DNA of 39,269 nucleotides from the NCBI GenBank assembly GCA_021531755.1, contig JADYUK010000024.1:1-39269 (forward strand), read 5' to 3'. This document shows positions 29,993 through 38,873 of this stretch, one piece after another. Origin of the DNA: Hoylesella loescheii (lineage in GTDB: Bacteria > Bacteroidota > Bacteroidia > Bacteroidales > Bacteroidaceae). The notes beneath the pieces were generated by a model. The model saw nothing but the letters and a program-made list of their open reading frames with translations. It was not told the origin of the DNA and made no database searches. Position 1 is the first letter of the stretch, and each line of letters begins with the position of its first letter. Position numbers and translations under genes: made by a program.

Positions 29993-31978
29993 TTATCTGT
30001 ACATTATCAATGCCGTCTGTCCTGGCACCACAACCTTTGATGAGTTCACTTCTCCAAGTCCGTTCATGTCGGCCTTCCCGTTTGAGCATACCACATTGTA
30101 TCTGCCCTTAGGCACAGCCTGCTTCACTGCCTTGGAGTTGGAGTTTAGTATGATGATAATCTCGCTCCATGTGTCGCCAGCCTCACGTCCGTCAATCTTC
30201 CATGCTATGACATTCTGCTGCTTTACAGGGAGGAACTTGAGATTGCGGCGCACCATATCGGCGTCGCCCATACGGAAAGCGGGATGTGACTTGCGCATGC
30301 TCACCAGGCTCGCGATATAGTCGAAGACCTCCTTGTATTCTGTCTTCTGTGCCCATGGTATCTGGTTTATGCTGTCGGGAGAGGAGAAAGAGTTGTGCAC
30401 ACCTTTCTTGTCGCGCATTATCTCGTCGCCACACCATATGAACGGTACGCCCTGAGATGTCAGCACGGCTGTCTCTGTCAGCTTCTGCAGTCTCATGCGT
30501 GTCTGCTTGTCTGCCTTTCCGTCCTTGTGTGTCAGCGTGTGCTTTATACGGTCAGCAAGACACATGTCGTCGTGGCATGAGACATAGCTTATCATCTCCT
30601 GTGGCTGGGCAGCCCATGGCTCCTTGCTGTAGTTCACCTTGGTGAAGTCGACTCCGGGATGGGCTATCGCTCCGACGATGCCGAACTTCACGCTTTCCTC
30701 ATTGCCACCATTGCCTATGATGAAAGCTCCCTCGTCGTTGTTGCTCCATCCGCCACGGAGACCATCGCGCATCTCGTCGCCGAAAGCTGCAATGCCTCCA
30801 AGGCGTGCCGTGTTGGCTTTCATGGCAAGCTGCTCGGCTGGGAGAAGAGGCGATGACGCTGCCCATCCCTCGCCATATATGACAGCGTTGGGGTCGATGG
30901 ATAGTACGCGCTGGCGGATAAGGTTCATCGTCTCGATGTCGTGGATACCCATGAGGTCGAACCGGAAACCGTCGACATGGTATTCCCTCATCCAGTATGC
31001 CACGCTCTCAACCATATACTCCCTGAACTTCTCTGTCTCTGATGCTGTCTCGTTGCCGCATCCTGAGGCGTTGCCGGGAGTGCCGTCGGCGTTGTAACGG
31101 AAGAAGTATCCTGGCGCTGTACGCTCGAAACTACTGCGCTGGAGGTCGAAGACATGATTATAGACGACATCCATTATGACGCGTATGCCTGCCTTGTGCA
31201 GGGCCATGACCATCTCCTTGAACTCGCGTATGCGTGTCTCCGGCTTGTATGCGTCTGTGCTGTATGAGCCCTCGGGGGTATTGTAGTTGACAGGGTCATA
31301 GCCCCAGTTGTATGTCGATGTCACACGTCCGCCACCGCCATAGGCGTTGCCTGTTGTCTCGTCTATGCTGCCATAGTCGTATGATGGAAGCAGGTGGACA
31401 TGTGTTATGCCCAGCTCCTTCAGATGGTCAATGCCTGTGGCGAGGCCGTCGGCGTTATGTGTGCCGTGCTCTGTCAGGGCTATGAACTTCCCCTTGTTCT
31501 TTATTCCAGACTGTGGGTCGATAGAGAAGTCACGGTGATGCATCTCGTATATGACAGCGTCTTTCTGGCCAGTGAAGGCTGGAGAGCGGTCGGCGGCCCA
31601 TCCTTCAGGGTCTGTCTCGCGCATGTCGATTATTGCTCCACGCTGTCCGTTGACACCGACAGCTTTGGCGTCAATGCCAGGATTCTCAGCGAGCCATGTG
31701 CCCTTATGCTTCACCTGGAAGGTGTAGAACCGGCCTTTATAGTCGCCCTGAAGCGTCCCGACCCATTTCTCTGCTGTTGTCTCCTTCCTCAGCATGATGG
31801 TCTGTAGGGGTTTCCCGCCGAGTCCCTCAGCGTATATGTTAACCTTTACAGAGTCGGCTGAGGGACTCCAGAGGGAGAAACGTGTTGCCGTAGGGCTCCA
31901 TGTCATTTCCTGAGCCATGGCATTGCTTGTATTCATAATGGCAAAAGCGAGAAGTGCTAATAATGTTTTTTTTGTCAT
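29993..31978 (-). CDS. pulA: Type I pullulanase (GH13, CBM48)
   Basis: This 661-residue exported debranching enzyme cuts alpha-1,6 links in pullulan and branched starch. A signal peptide (about 1-22, ending AMA) precedes an N-terminal CBM48-like domain (about 25-120). The type I signature YNWGYDP is at 223-229. Nucleophile Asp341 is in GFRFDLMG, acid/base Glu370 in IYGEGW and Asp470 in VSCHDD. It has no lipobox cysteine, so periplasmic location is likely. Three TCTTGAAG boxes lie 35-85 bases upstream, suggesting its own regulated promoter. Confidence 0.93.
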   Translation of the reverse strand: MTKKTLLALLAFAIMNTSNAMAQEMTWSPTATRFSLWSPSADSVKVNIYAEGLGGKPLQTIMLRKETTAEKWVGTLQGDYKGRFYTFQVKHKGTWLAENPGIDAKAVGVNGQRGAIIDMRETDPEGWAADRSPAFTGQKDAVIYEMHHRDFSIDPQSGIKNKGKFIALTEHGTHNADGLATGIDHLKELGITHVHLLPSYDYGSIDETTGNAYGGGGRVTSTYNWGYDPVNYNTPEGSYSTDAYKPETRIREFKEMVMALHKAGIRVIMDVVYNHVFDLQRSSFERTAPGYFFRYNADGTPGNASGCGNETASETEKFREYMVESVAYWMREYHVDGFRFDLMGIHDIETMNLIRQRVLSIDPNAVIYGEGWAASSPLLPAEQLAMKANTARLGGIAAFGDEMRDGLRGGWSNNDEGAFIIGNGGNEESVKFGIVGAIAHPGVDFTKVNYSKEPWAAQPQEMISYVSCHDDMCLADRIKHTLTHKDGKADKQTRMRLQKLTETAVLTSQGVPFIWCGDEIMRDKKGVHNSFSSPDSINQIPWAQKTEYKEVFDYIASLVSMRKSHPAFRMGDADMVRRNLKFLPVKQQNVIAWKIDGREAGDTWSEIIIILNSNSKAVKQAVPKGRYNVVCSNGKADMNGLGEVNSSKVVVPGQTALIMYR

Positions 31979-32010
31979 AAGTGGGTGTACAGGGATATTT
32001 ATACAATTTT

Positions 32011-32065
32011 GGTCTTGAAGATAAACAATGATTATCTTGAAGTATACTATGATGGTCTTGAAGAT
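32011..32065 (-). promoter_or_regulatory. Three phased TCTTGAAG boxes upstream of pulA
   Basis: TCTTGAAG occurs at 32013-32020, 32035-32042 and 32056-32063, 22 and 21 bases apart, about two helical turns. Each is part of a short dyad close to TATCTTGAAGATA. Same-face spacing upstream of the pullulanase gene fits cooperative binding by a regulator. No standard -7/-33 pair was found nearby. Confidence 0.55.
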
Positions 32066-32177
32066 ATTTCAGAGCGTCATGTATAGGTCTTCTTCTGCCT
32101 CTCCACAATCATCTTCCTGTCCCTTTGCGGGTACGTGTCGGGTATTGGGTGGATAGCGGCAGACTGTGGGACACGAC

Positions 32178-32317
32178 AAGCCAACGAGCCTGCAAGCTAT
32201 CAGAAACCATGTGGCCTGTGGAGCTCCTCTCCCCATCTGTCCAGTTGCATACTCCGCATTGTGGAGCGGGTTGGGAGTCACTCTTCGGTTTCTTCAGCAT
32301 GCCAGCTCGTTGGTCTT
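32178..32317. repeat. Imperfect long inverted repeat, possibly MITE-like
   Basis: Arms of about 31 bases (32178-32208 and 32287-32317) pair at roughly 25 positions, including an uninterrupted CCAACGAGC/GCTCGTTGG, around 78 bases. It sits just after the GH77 stop in a 347-base gap that holds no other gene. It could be a relic miniature inverted-repeat element or a large 3' hairpin; no clear target duplication is visible. Confidence 0.45.
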
Positions 32318-32325
32318 CTCTAGTT

Positions 32326-35016
32326 CTATCGCTGTGTCTCCTTTATCATGCCCTGAAGCGTGTGTGTGAAGTCGTCAGCGGCAAGGAGATCCTCAAGGTT
32401 CAGGTGCATACGGTAGCGCCAGTAGTGCTTAGGATTGGCAGGAATATTTATTCTCTCTGCCTCTGCGTCGGCGAGACGCAGTTTCTCGTCGGTGGCGAGC
32501 CAGTCCTGCAGTGTCAGGATGCAGAGCATTGAAGGGCAAGCGAGATGGCGGAAGATTATATCGCGTGCGAGCCATCCCGGCATAGGATGAGGTGCTGCAT
32601 CGCCTCTGTACAGGCAGTCACGGTAATAAGCCTGTGCCTGCTCCCAGTCCTCATCCCACCACATTCTCATAGTCGCTGTATCGTGGCTTGATATTGTGCA
32701 TACTGAGCGGTAGGGGTTATGTGACAGATTGCCGAAGCGCAGGTTTGTCTCCTTAGGCATGTTCTGTATCTCGAGAGAGAGAATCTTCAGCTCGTTCATC
32801 ACCCATGGCACACAGTCGGGCACCATGCCGAGATCCTCGGCGCATACGAGCATACGTGTCGCGTCGATAAGGCGAGGCAGCTTCTTCATCGCCTCGCAAT
32901 ACCAGTACTGGTTGTTGCGGCGGTAGAAGTAGTCGTTATACAGCGTGTTGTATGAGTTCTTGTCCTTGTCCCACAATGTCTCGTAGCATGGGTCTAACTG
33001 TGATGATATGCGTGGGTGGAACTTGTTCTTGTCCTTATGGTCGCGCAGGAAGAGGACATTGCTGATGAGCGCATAAAGCGTGTCGCGCATCTCTGTGTCG
33101 TCCTTCTCCAGTCCGTCGCTGCCTGCCTTGGTGTTGAAGTAAGCCTCCACCTTGCGCTGTGTGTCGAACTCAGGCTTCATCTCGTAGCAGTCGTCATGTG
33201 TGTGGTTGAGGAATGTCTCACGCACATATCCACTCTTCTCGCCGAACCATCTGTCCAGCACCCAGTCTGTTATGAACGGCTTTGTCATGAATCCCTCGTC
33301 CCAGTGTAGCCCGTAGCGTTCTATCTCTGCCACTGTGAGGCCGAGCGATGGTTGGAACTGTCCGAGTAGACCATGAACGGAATGTACCGGAATCTCCCAT
33401 ATGCGGAAGAATCCGAGGACGTGGTCAATACGGTAAGCGTCAAAGTATTTTGACATGTTCGTGAAGCGTCTGGTCCACCATTGGCAGCCATCCTTCAGCA
33501 TCTCGTCCCAGTTATATGTCGGGAATCCCCAGTTCTGCCCGTTTGTCGAGAAGCTGTCGGGCGGTGCGCCAGCCTGTCCGTTGAGGTTGAAGTAGCGTGG
33601 TTCCATCCATACGTCACATCCGTATCTGTTCACGCCGATAGGTATATCGCCCTTCAAAACGACGTTTGCCTCGCGGGCATACTCGTGTGCCGACTTCATC
33701 TGGTCGGCCAGGATATACTGCTCGTAGTAGAAATAGGCCACCTTGGCGTATGCCTTTGTCCTTGGGTTGGAGAGAGCCTTGCGGTCATTCTCGTCCCATA
33801 CGTTGTGGTCAGGCCATTCTGTGAAGTCCGGTGTGCCATACTCATCGCGCAGCACGCTGTACTGGGCGTAAGGCACGAGCCATCCTTCCTCCTCGGCGAA
33901 CCACTCCTTGAAGTCGGGTGTGGAGAGAATCTTCTTGCCCTCCTGGCCGTAGAGTATGTGGAGATAATCAGCCTTGGCTTTGTTGACACGCTCATAGTCT
34001 ATCTTTGCGAGGCTGTTGAGCTCTTTCCTCAGTACCTCCATCTCTGCGGCCTTCTTCTCGTCCTCTATGGCTGCCATCTGGCGCAGGTCGCAGTACATTG
34101 GGTGTATGGCGAAGACTGAGATGCATGAGTATGGGTAAGAGTCAGTCCATGTATGTGTCAGCGTGGTGTTGTTGATAGGCAGGATTTGCAGCACGCGCTG
34201 TGAGGTCTTCCTCACCCAGTCAATCATCAGCTTCAGGTCGCCGAAGTCGCCTACACCGAACGAGCCCTCAGAGCGCAGTGAGAAGACAGGCACCGCAGTG
34301 CCGGCATATCGCTGCACAGGCAGTGGGAAGTGGGCAGGGAACAGCTCATAGACTGTTGTCACATTGTCATCTTCCTCGACAACCTCTATCGTGCGGTTCT
34401 CGCCATCCTCCCATATTATGGCAGGGTCGCCATTGTCTTTCTTTATGATGAACTTGAATGTTATGCCGTCTCTTCCCCAGTTCGTGGCGTCGAGGGTCAC
34501 TGCCCATTCGTTGCTCTGCTGCTCATACATTGCTATGGCGAGCTCGCTGTGCCATTTGCCGAGCTGTGTCCCCTCGCCGGTCAGATACAGTCTCTCACCA
34601 CGGCGCACCTGTGGCGCACAGACCTTTATGACCACAGGCTTGCGGCATACGGACTTTGTCTGGCACTGGCTGTCGCGCCTCTGTATGCACTCTGTGAAGG
34701 CTGAGCTGTAGAGATATGAGTCTTCTGGGATGTCCATCCATGTGTCGTAGCATGTGTATGGTCCCTCCTTGTCGATGATGAGGAGATGTTTCTTCACGTT
34801 CCATTCTCGTCTTAGCTCTGTTGTCTGGCGATAGACAGAGTAGAAATATTCTATTTCCTGTCCTGTTGTCAGCAGTGCCTCCACAGGTATTGACCATGTG
34901 TAGTTGTCTGTCGACAGCATGCGGTATTGCTTTACTGTGCCGTTTTTCTGGCATACGTTGACGCACAGCTCTTCGCCGGGTTGCGTCTCGTAGTGTATAC
35001 AGAATGTAAGTTTCAT
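32326..35016 (-). CDS. malQ: 4-alpha-glucanotransferase (GH77) with CBM20-like domains
   Basis: This 896-residue amylomaltase transfers maltooligosaccharide units between glucans. It has no signal peptide, so it is cytoplasmic, unlike the other enzymes of the cluster. Two N-terminal CBM20-like starch-binding domains (about 1-100 and 128-225; the second has LYLTGEGTQLGKWHSELAIAM) precede the GH77 barrel, as in plant DPE2. The nucleophile is Asp531 in AYRIDHVLGFFRIWEIP, acid/base Glu727 in CAEDLG and Asp779 in SSHDTATMRMWW. An insertion of about 100 residues after the first barrel strands (roughly 315-420) is also DPE2-like. The 250-base gap upstream (35017-35266) has an 8-bp TGGCCATG/CATGGCCA dyad at 35127-35162 but no recognisable promoter. 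Confidence 0.93.
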   Translation of the reverse strand: MKLTFCIHYETQPGEELCVNVCQKNGTVKQYRMLSTDNYTWSIPVEALLTTGQEIEYFYSVYRQTTELRREWNVKKHLLIIDKEGPYTCYDTWMDIPEDSYLYSSAFTECIQRRDSQCQTKSVCRKPVVIKVCAPQVRRGERLYLTGEGTQLGKWHSELAIAMYEQQSNEWAVTLDATNWGRDGITFKFIIKKDNGDPAIIWEDGENRTIEVVEEDDNVTTVYELFPAHFPLPVQRYAGTAVPVFSLRSEGSFGVGDFGDLKLMIDWVRKTSQRVLQILPINNTTLTHTWTDSYPYSCISVFAIHPMYCDLRQMAAIEDEKKAAEMEVLRKELNSLAKIDYERVNKAKADYLHILYGQEGKKILSTPDFKEWFAEEEGWLVPYAQYSVLRDEYGTPDFTEWPDHNVWDENDRKALSNPRTKAYAKVAYFYYEQYILADQMKSAHEYAREANVVLKGDIPIGVNRYGCDVWMEPRYFNLNGQAGAPPDSFSTNGQNWGFPTYNWDEMLKDGCQWWTRRFTNMSKYFDAYRIDHVLGFFRIWEIPVHSVHGLLGQFQPSLGLTVAEIERYGLHWDEGFMTKPFITDWVLDRWFGEKSGYVRETFLNHTHDDCYEMKPEFDTQRKVEAYFNTKAGSDGLEKDDTEMRDTLYALISNVLFLRDHKDKNKFHPRISSQLDPCYETLWDKDKNSYNTLYNDYFYRRNNQYWYCEAMKKLPRLIDATRMLVCAEDLGMVPDCVPWVMNELKILSLEIQNMPKETNLRFGNLSHNPYRSVCTISSHDTATMRMWWDEDWEQAQAYYRDCLYRGDAAPHPMPGWLARDIIFRHLACPSMLCILTLQDWLATDEKLRLADAEAERINIPANPKHYWRYRMHLNLEDLLAADDFTHTLQGMIKETQR

Positions 35017-35266
35017 TTTATATGTTTATTTTAGTTTTATCTCGTTATAGGTAGGTTTGTGGCGTCTTTTGGGCTGTGGGTTCTTCCCCGCATTGCCGTC
35101 GTCAGCCTCCACGTGTCTCGTGGTTTTGGCCATGTCCCAGGGTGTTCTCTTGTCCATGGCCATATGTCCGTTCTGGGCGTTCTCCTTACCTGTGGTGTGG
35201 GGATTCAGCTTCCCTGCCCGCTATTCCGTGCTGTCCGCATCGTCATCCCGTAGCCTTGCCAGTGGC

Positions 35267-36577
35267 TTATTTCACGATTATCTTCTTGTTGTTGACGATA
35301 TACAGTCCGCTCCTCAGCCCTTTCTGGCTGTCGCCCATGTATTGTCCGCTGATGCTGTATATCTTGTTTTCCCGGGCCTGCGGAGTCTTGTTGTCAGCTA
35401 TTGTGCCCTCTATTCCGGTAGCGTCAGGTGAGAGGAAGTCCTTCATTGATTTCACAATATATCCTTTTGATGATTTCAGCGGCCAGTGTCCCTTATCGTC
35501 CTTTGTTGGCCACCACATTCCCCTGTTCAGCCATGCGGAGATGACTATGCCCTCATTTGTTGTCCAGTTGGCGTTGTCTCCATTTCCCGCTTCCTCTGGG
35601 AACCACCATGACAGTCCGTCTACGTGGGGATATTTTGCCAGCGTCGCCAGCAGGTCGTTGAGGAATGCGTGCTGTCCCTCACATTTTCCCTCTGCGACAG
35701 GCCATGTTGAACGTGTGTCGACCTTTGCGTCGCCGGGCCACCATTGTATGGGATATGCAGTCTCAACGATGTGCACATCCTTTGTCGGGAATTGCTTCTT
35801 GATGTTTATCAGAGTCGCTTCGAGCGATGTCAGCAATCCGTGGTAGAAAGGATAATATGACAGTCCGATGATGTCATAGTCGGTCGTTGACAGCTTGTTG
35901 TAGAAGTATGCTGTCTGTGTTGCGTTGCCTGACCGCTCGGTGTGTATTATTATCTTTGCGTCGGGGCATATCTCCCTTGCGGCCTTGCATCCCTTGCCGA
36001 TAGCCTCCAGCAGACCGTTCCAGTCGTCTCCGCTGTAGTCATAGGGATGAACCTTTATTCCCACCATGCCATATGATATCTCGTTGCCTATCTGTATGAA
36101 GTCAGGTGTGGCGCCGGCAGTCTTCAGTGTCTGCAGGCTTTGGCGGGTATACTCGTATATGCGTTCTGCTTTCGCCTGTGCTGTGGTGCAGTCTTTCCAT
36201 GCTGCTGGGAGGACCTGCTTGACAGGGTCGGCCCATGAGTCAGAGTAGTGGAAGTCGAGCAGGAACTTTCCGCCGGCGTCCTTTATTCTCTTTCCCAGTC
36301 TTGTCACATAGTCTATATCCTGGCAAACGCCCGTGATGCCCGTACCTTCCTCCTTTGGATTGACGAAAAGTCTCACTCTGAATGTGTTCCATCCGCATTC
36401 TGTCTTCAGCCATGTGATGAGGTCTGGGATAACATTCCCCTCAGTGTCGAGATATTTTGTCTCGCTTTTCTCGTATTGTGGCAGCATGGATATGTCGCCT
36501 CCGACATAGTGGCCGTTCTGTGCTTTCGCGCTCATTGTCGCTATTAGCAGGCACAAAGCCATTGATAATATTCTCAT
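35267..36577 (-). CDS. GH53 arabinogalactan endo-beta-1,4-galactanase with sorting tail
   Basis: This 436-residue exported enzyme cuts beta-1,4-galactan, the side chain of pectic rhamnogalacturonan I. A signal peptide (about 1-19, ending AKA) precedes GGDISMLPQYE, typical of GH53. Acid/base Glu166 is in IQIGNEI and nucleophile Glu272 in HIVETAYP. The last 30 residues (IYSISGQ...KGLRSGLYIVNNKKIIVK) match the short C-terminal domain of Prevotella secreted proteins and the end of the neighbouring amylase, implying type IX-like secretion. Its place between amylase and amylomaltase genes is unexpected for a galactanase and suggests joint use on mixed plant material. Confidence 0.92.
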   Translation of the reverse strand: MRILSMALCLLIATMSAKAQNGHYVGGDISMLPQYEKSETKYLDTEGNVIPDLITWLKTECGWNTFRVRLFVNPKEEGTGITGVCQDIDYVTRLGKRIKDAGGKFLLDFHYSDSWADPVKQVLPAAWKDCTTAQAKAERIYEYTRQSLQTLKTAGATPDFIQIGNEISYGMVGIKVHPYDYSGDDWNGLLEAIGKGCKAAREICPDAKIIIHTERSGNATQTAYFYNKLSTTDYDIIGLSYYPFYHGLLTSLEATLINIKKQFPTKDVHIVETAYPIQWWPGDAKVDTRSTWPVAEGKCEGQHAFLNDLLATLAKYPHVDGLSWWFPEEAGNGDNANWTTNEGIVISAWLNRGMWWPTKDDKGHWPLKSSKGYIVKSMKDFLSPDATGIEGTIADNKTPQARENKIYSISGQYMGDSQKGLRSGLYIVNNKKIIVK

Positions 36578-36810
36578 AGTAGTTTCCGGGTTTTGGTTCT
36601 TAGGTTGTTCCTTTTATTCCGCTTTGTTATATTGGGATGTCCTTCTCCGTGGTGGCAGAGGGGGGCGATGAGGCTTGCTGTATAGGGGGTGGCTGGCGAA
36701 GCTCCTGCTGCCACGGCAAGGGGGTGCAGCTTGAGACACGGCCTCTGTCCGTGTGTCACGGTGTGTCGTTTTACAGACAGAGCATGATAAACATCCCTTG
36801 TATATTCACA
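36578..36810. other. Intergenic gap between amylase and GH53 genes
   Basis: This part of a 307-base gap holds no gene. CCGTGG near 36650 can pair with CCACGG near 36710, and ACACGG/CCGTGT near 36735-36755 forms a small hairpin. I find no TAnnTTTG promoter for GH53 on the minus strand, so GH53 may be read from the amylase promoter. Confidence 0.35.
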
Positions 36811-36880
36811 TCAGGTGCTGGCCACCATCTCTCCCGCTGGCTCTTGCCTTGTGGCTGGGAGTGTGGTGTCCAGCGCCTGA
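36811..36880 (-). terminator. Large hairpin directly after the amylase gene
   Basis: Arms of about 24 bases (36811-36835 and 36857-36880) pair with a few mismatches around a 21-base loop, beginning 4 bases after the stop. It is a strong 3'-end structure without a T-tract, and could be a terminator, partial attenuator or stabiliser. Confidence 0.6.
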
Positions 36881-36884
36881 CGTC

Positions 36885-38732
36885 TTATCTGACGATGATT
36901 TTCTTTCCGTCCTTGATATACAGGCCAGGCTTCAGGTTCTGTGTGCCATAGCCTTCCATCTGTCCGCTGATGCTGTAGACCTTGCTGTTGGCGTTGTCCT
37001 CCTCGCTGTTTATCTCTGTTATGCCAGTCGTATGCTGCTCAGTGACATCCTTTATGATGTTCTTGCTGCCGCTCTTGTCTGCGCTCACCTCCAGGTATCT
37101 GTCTGTCTCGATATCCTCGAAGTCGACAGTCTGTGGTGTGCCGGAACCTGATGACAGCACGATGTTTATCGGGTGATTGGCCTTTGTGACAGAGTATGTG
37201 CGGTAGAACCACTCTGTCCCGTCCACGGTCTTTGTCTGTGTCACCTTGTCGCCTGGCCAGTTCTTGTTGTTGCAGAGGTTTGAGCCGTCAGTGTAGCTCC
37301 ATACCCAGTAGTTCACAGAGCCGCTGCTCCATCCTGCAGGCAGTTTCGTGCTGACGTATATTGTGACATCCCTGTCCTCGAAAGGAGCCTCAGGCTCTTC
37401 GACGCTTTCAGCCTCAATGCGTTTCACGATGGCGTCCCATCCACTTGTGTCCACGCTGCTGTTGACATAATAAACGTATCCCTCGCCCTCGCAGAGCTTC
37501 CTGAAGGCCGCTGTTGGCGTATATGTTGCAGCGTCTGGGCCCACCACAGCGATGAGTATCTTGTTGCCCTCACCGCGTACGGCTATTGCAGAGAGACCCC
37601 GCTCCTGCCTCATGTTGGTGTATGTGCTTGTATTGGTGATGCCGGCGAGCTTGCGTGCCTCGATCATCATCTTTATATCCTTCTTGTAGTCTATCCAGTG
37701 CTTGAGGAATACGCATGGTGTGCCTGGCATGGCGAGAAGGTATGCGTTGCAGGCCCTTATGTCGCTCGAGATGGCCTCTGAACCTGTCTCTGACGGGCTG
37801 CGGTATTGTGTGTCGTGGTTCTCGACGAATGTCACTGCGTAGCGGTTGTACTCGCTTCCGCTGCTTACAAGGTGGTAGGCCTTGGCGTTGAGGTATGTCC
37901 AGTTCTTCTCCTTCACAGCCTTCGCGAGAGTATAATGGAACTGGAAGTCGAATGCCGCCGACATTCTTGTACCGTTATACTTTGCTCCGTCTATCCATCT
38001 CTTCGCCTCCTCGACATTGCCGAAGTTCTCTCCGATGGAGAACTGCACACCGGCATGGTTGTTATAGCCTGCTACATAGCTGGCAGAGAAGCCCTTCACC
38101 ATATCGTATCTGAAGCCTGTGTAGCCGAGGTCGTCAACAAGATATTTGGTGTATGCCTTTACGCATTTCTGCACGTTTGCCGATTTGTGGTCGAGGTCTC
38201 TCATGCCGCTCCATCCCTCTCCTGTGTCGTTGTTAGCCGATAGCTGGTATCCATTCTTTGATGCCCACTTCTTTGTCTCTCCGCCGTCGTCATCAGAGCA
38301 GATGTCTGTAGATTGCATCTGATACGTCACACCGTTGTATGTCTCGGCTGGGAAGTCCACCCAGTTGGTCATTGTCCCACGGTGGTTGACGACGACATCG
38401 GCTATTGTGCCGATGCCATTGGCCTTGAAAGTCTTTATGAGAGAGCGCAGCTCGGCCTCTGTACCGAATGACGAGTTCTGGTTCCAGTAGTAGAGAGGGT
38501 TATATCCCATTGACTTCCCGTCGCCACAGTTTCCTGACTGTGGGAGCCATACGAGCGAGAAATAGTTGCCCAGTTCGGCAGCTTGTTTCTCGAGTGTTGT
38601 CCACTTTGTCTCTTTGAAAGAGTCCCAGTAGAATCCCTGCAGCATTACGCCGCTATAATTTTCTGGCCATCCCTGGGCGTTGGCAGATAACACTCCTAAC
38701 ACGAGTGATATCGTGAGATACAGTTTCTTCAT
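36885..38732 (-). CDS. Secreted alpha-amylase (GH13) with CBM26-like domain and sorting tail
   Basis: This 615-residue enzyme makes endo cuts in starch. A signal peptide (about 1-19, ending ANA) is of the ordinary type, with no lipoprotein cysteine, unlike SusG. The barrel keeps IADVVVNHR (110-118), nucleophile Asp210 in GFRYDMVKGF, acid/base Glu235 in SIGENF and Asp307 in FVENHDTQ. After the all-beta C domain comes a CBM26-like module (about 455-545, with VTIYVSTKLPAGW and NYWVW). The end carries VYSISGQ...GLYIKDGKKIIVR, a Prevotella-type sorting tail. It heads the starch cluster behind a good promoter and a palindromic operator. Most likely released or surface-held to open the granule or soluble starch for the downstream enzymes. 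Confidence 0.92.
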   Translation of the reverse strand: MKKLYLTISLVLGVLSANAQGWPENYSGVMLQGFYWDSFKETKWTTLEKQAAELGNYFSLVWLPQSGNCGDGKSMGYNPLYYWNQNSSFGTEAELRSLIKTFKANGIGTIADVVVNHRGTMTNWVDFPAETYNGVTYQMQSTDICSDDDGGETKKWASKNGYQLSANNDTGEGWSGMRDLDHKSANVQKCVKAYTKYLVDDLGYTGFRYDMVKGFSASYVAGYNNHAGVQFSIGENFGNVEEAKRWIDGAKYNGTRMSAAFDFQFHYTLAKAVKEKNWTYLNAKAYHLVSSGSEYNRYAVTFVENHDTQYRSPSETGSEAISSDIRACNAYLLAMPGTPCVFLKHWIDYKKDIKMMIEARKLAGITNTSTYTNMRQERGLSAIAVRGEGNKILIAVVGPDAATYTPTAAFRKLCEGEGYVYYVNSSVDTSGWDAIVKRIEAESVEEPEAPFEDRDVTIYVSTKLPAGWSSGSVNYWVWSYTDGSNLCNNKNWPGDKVTQTKTVDGTEWFYRTYSVTKANHPINIVLSSGSGTPQTVDFEDIETDRYLEVSADKSGSKNIIKDVTEQHTTGITEINSEEDNANSKVYSISGQMEGYGTQNLKPGLYIKDGKKIIVR

Positions 38733-38793
38733 TATTCTTTTGTCTTAGTTTTTCGGTTATAGTCAGGTCGGGCATGTCTGTCCGTTCTGTGTG

Positions 38794-38824
38794 CAAAAGT
38801 AATCAATTTTTATCCTATATCAAA
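38794..38824 (-). promoter_or_regulatory. Promoter of the starch cluster
   Basis: On the minus strand TTTG (38821-38824), 19 bases and TACTTTTG (38794-38801) match the Bacteroidetes consensus. Transcription should begin near 38787, about 55 bases before the amylase start. Confidence 0.75.
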
Positions 38825-38833
38825 GCACAATGG

Positions 38834-38873
38834 TGCACGATGTGCAATATTTGTTGTGCAAACGATTGCACAA
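38834..38873 (-). promoter_or_regulatory. Operator palindromes upstream of the amylase promoter
   Basis: TTGTGCAAACGATTGCACAA (38854-38873) is a perfect 8-bp dyad around ACGA, with the central CG and flanking GCAAA/TTGC typical of LacI/MalR-family operators. A second dyad, TGCAC/GTGCA with a 3-base spacer, lies at 38834-38846, ten bases from the -33 box. Both share the GTGCA half-site. The distal site lies about 30 bases upstream of -33, which would suit an activator; the proximal one could repress. Confidence 0.65.

Noticed and set aside
29973..30089. N-terminal extension of the GH31 enzyme
   Set aside because: It would overlap the pullulanase gene and hide a clear signal peptide that starts at 29972.
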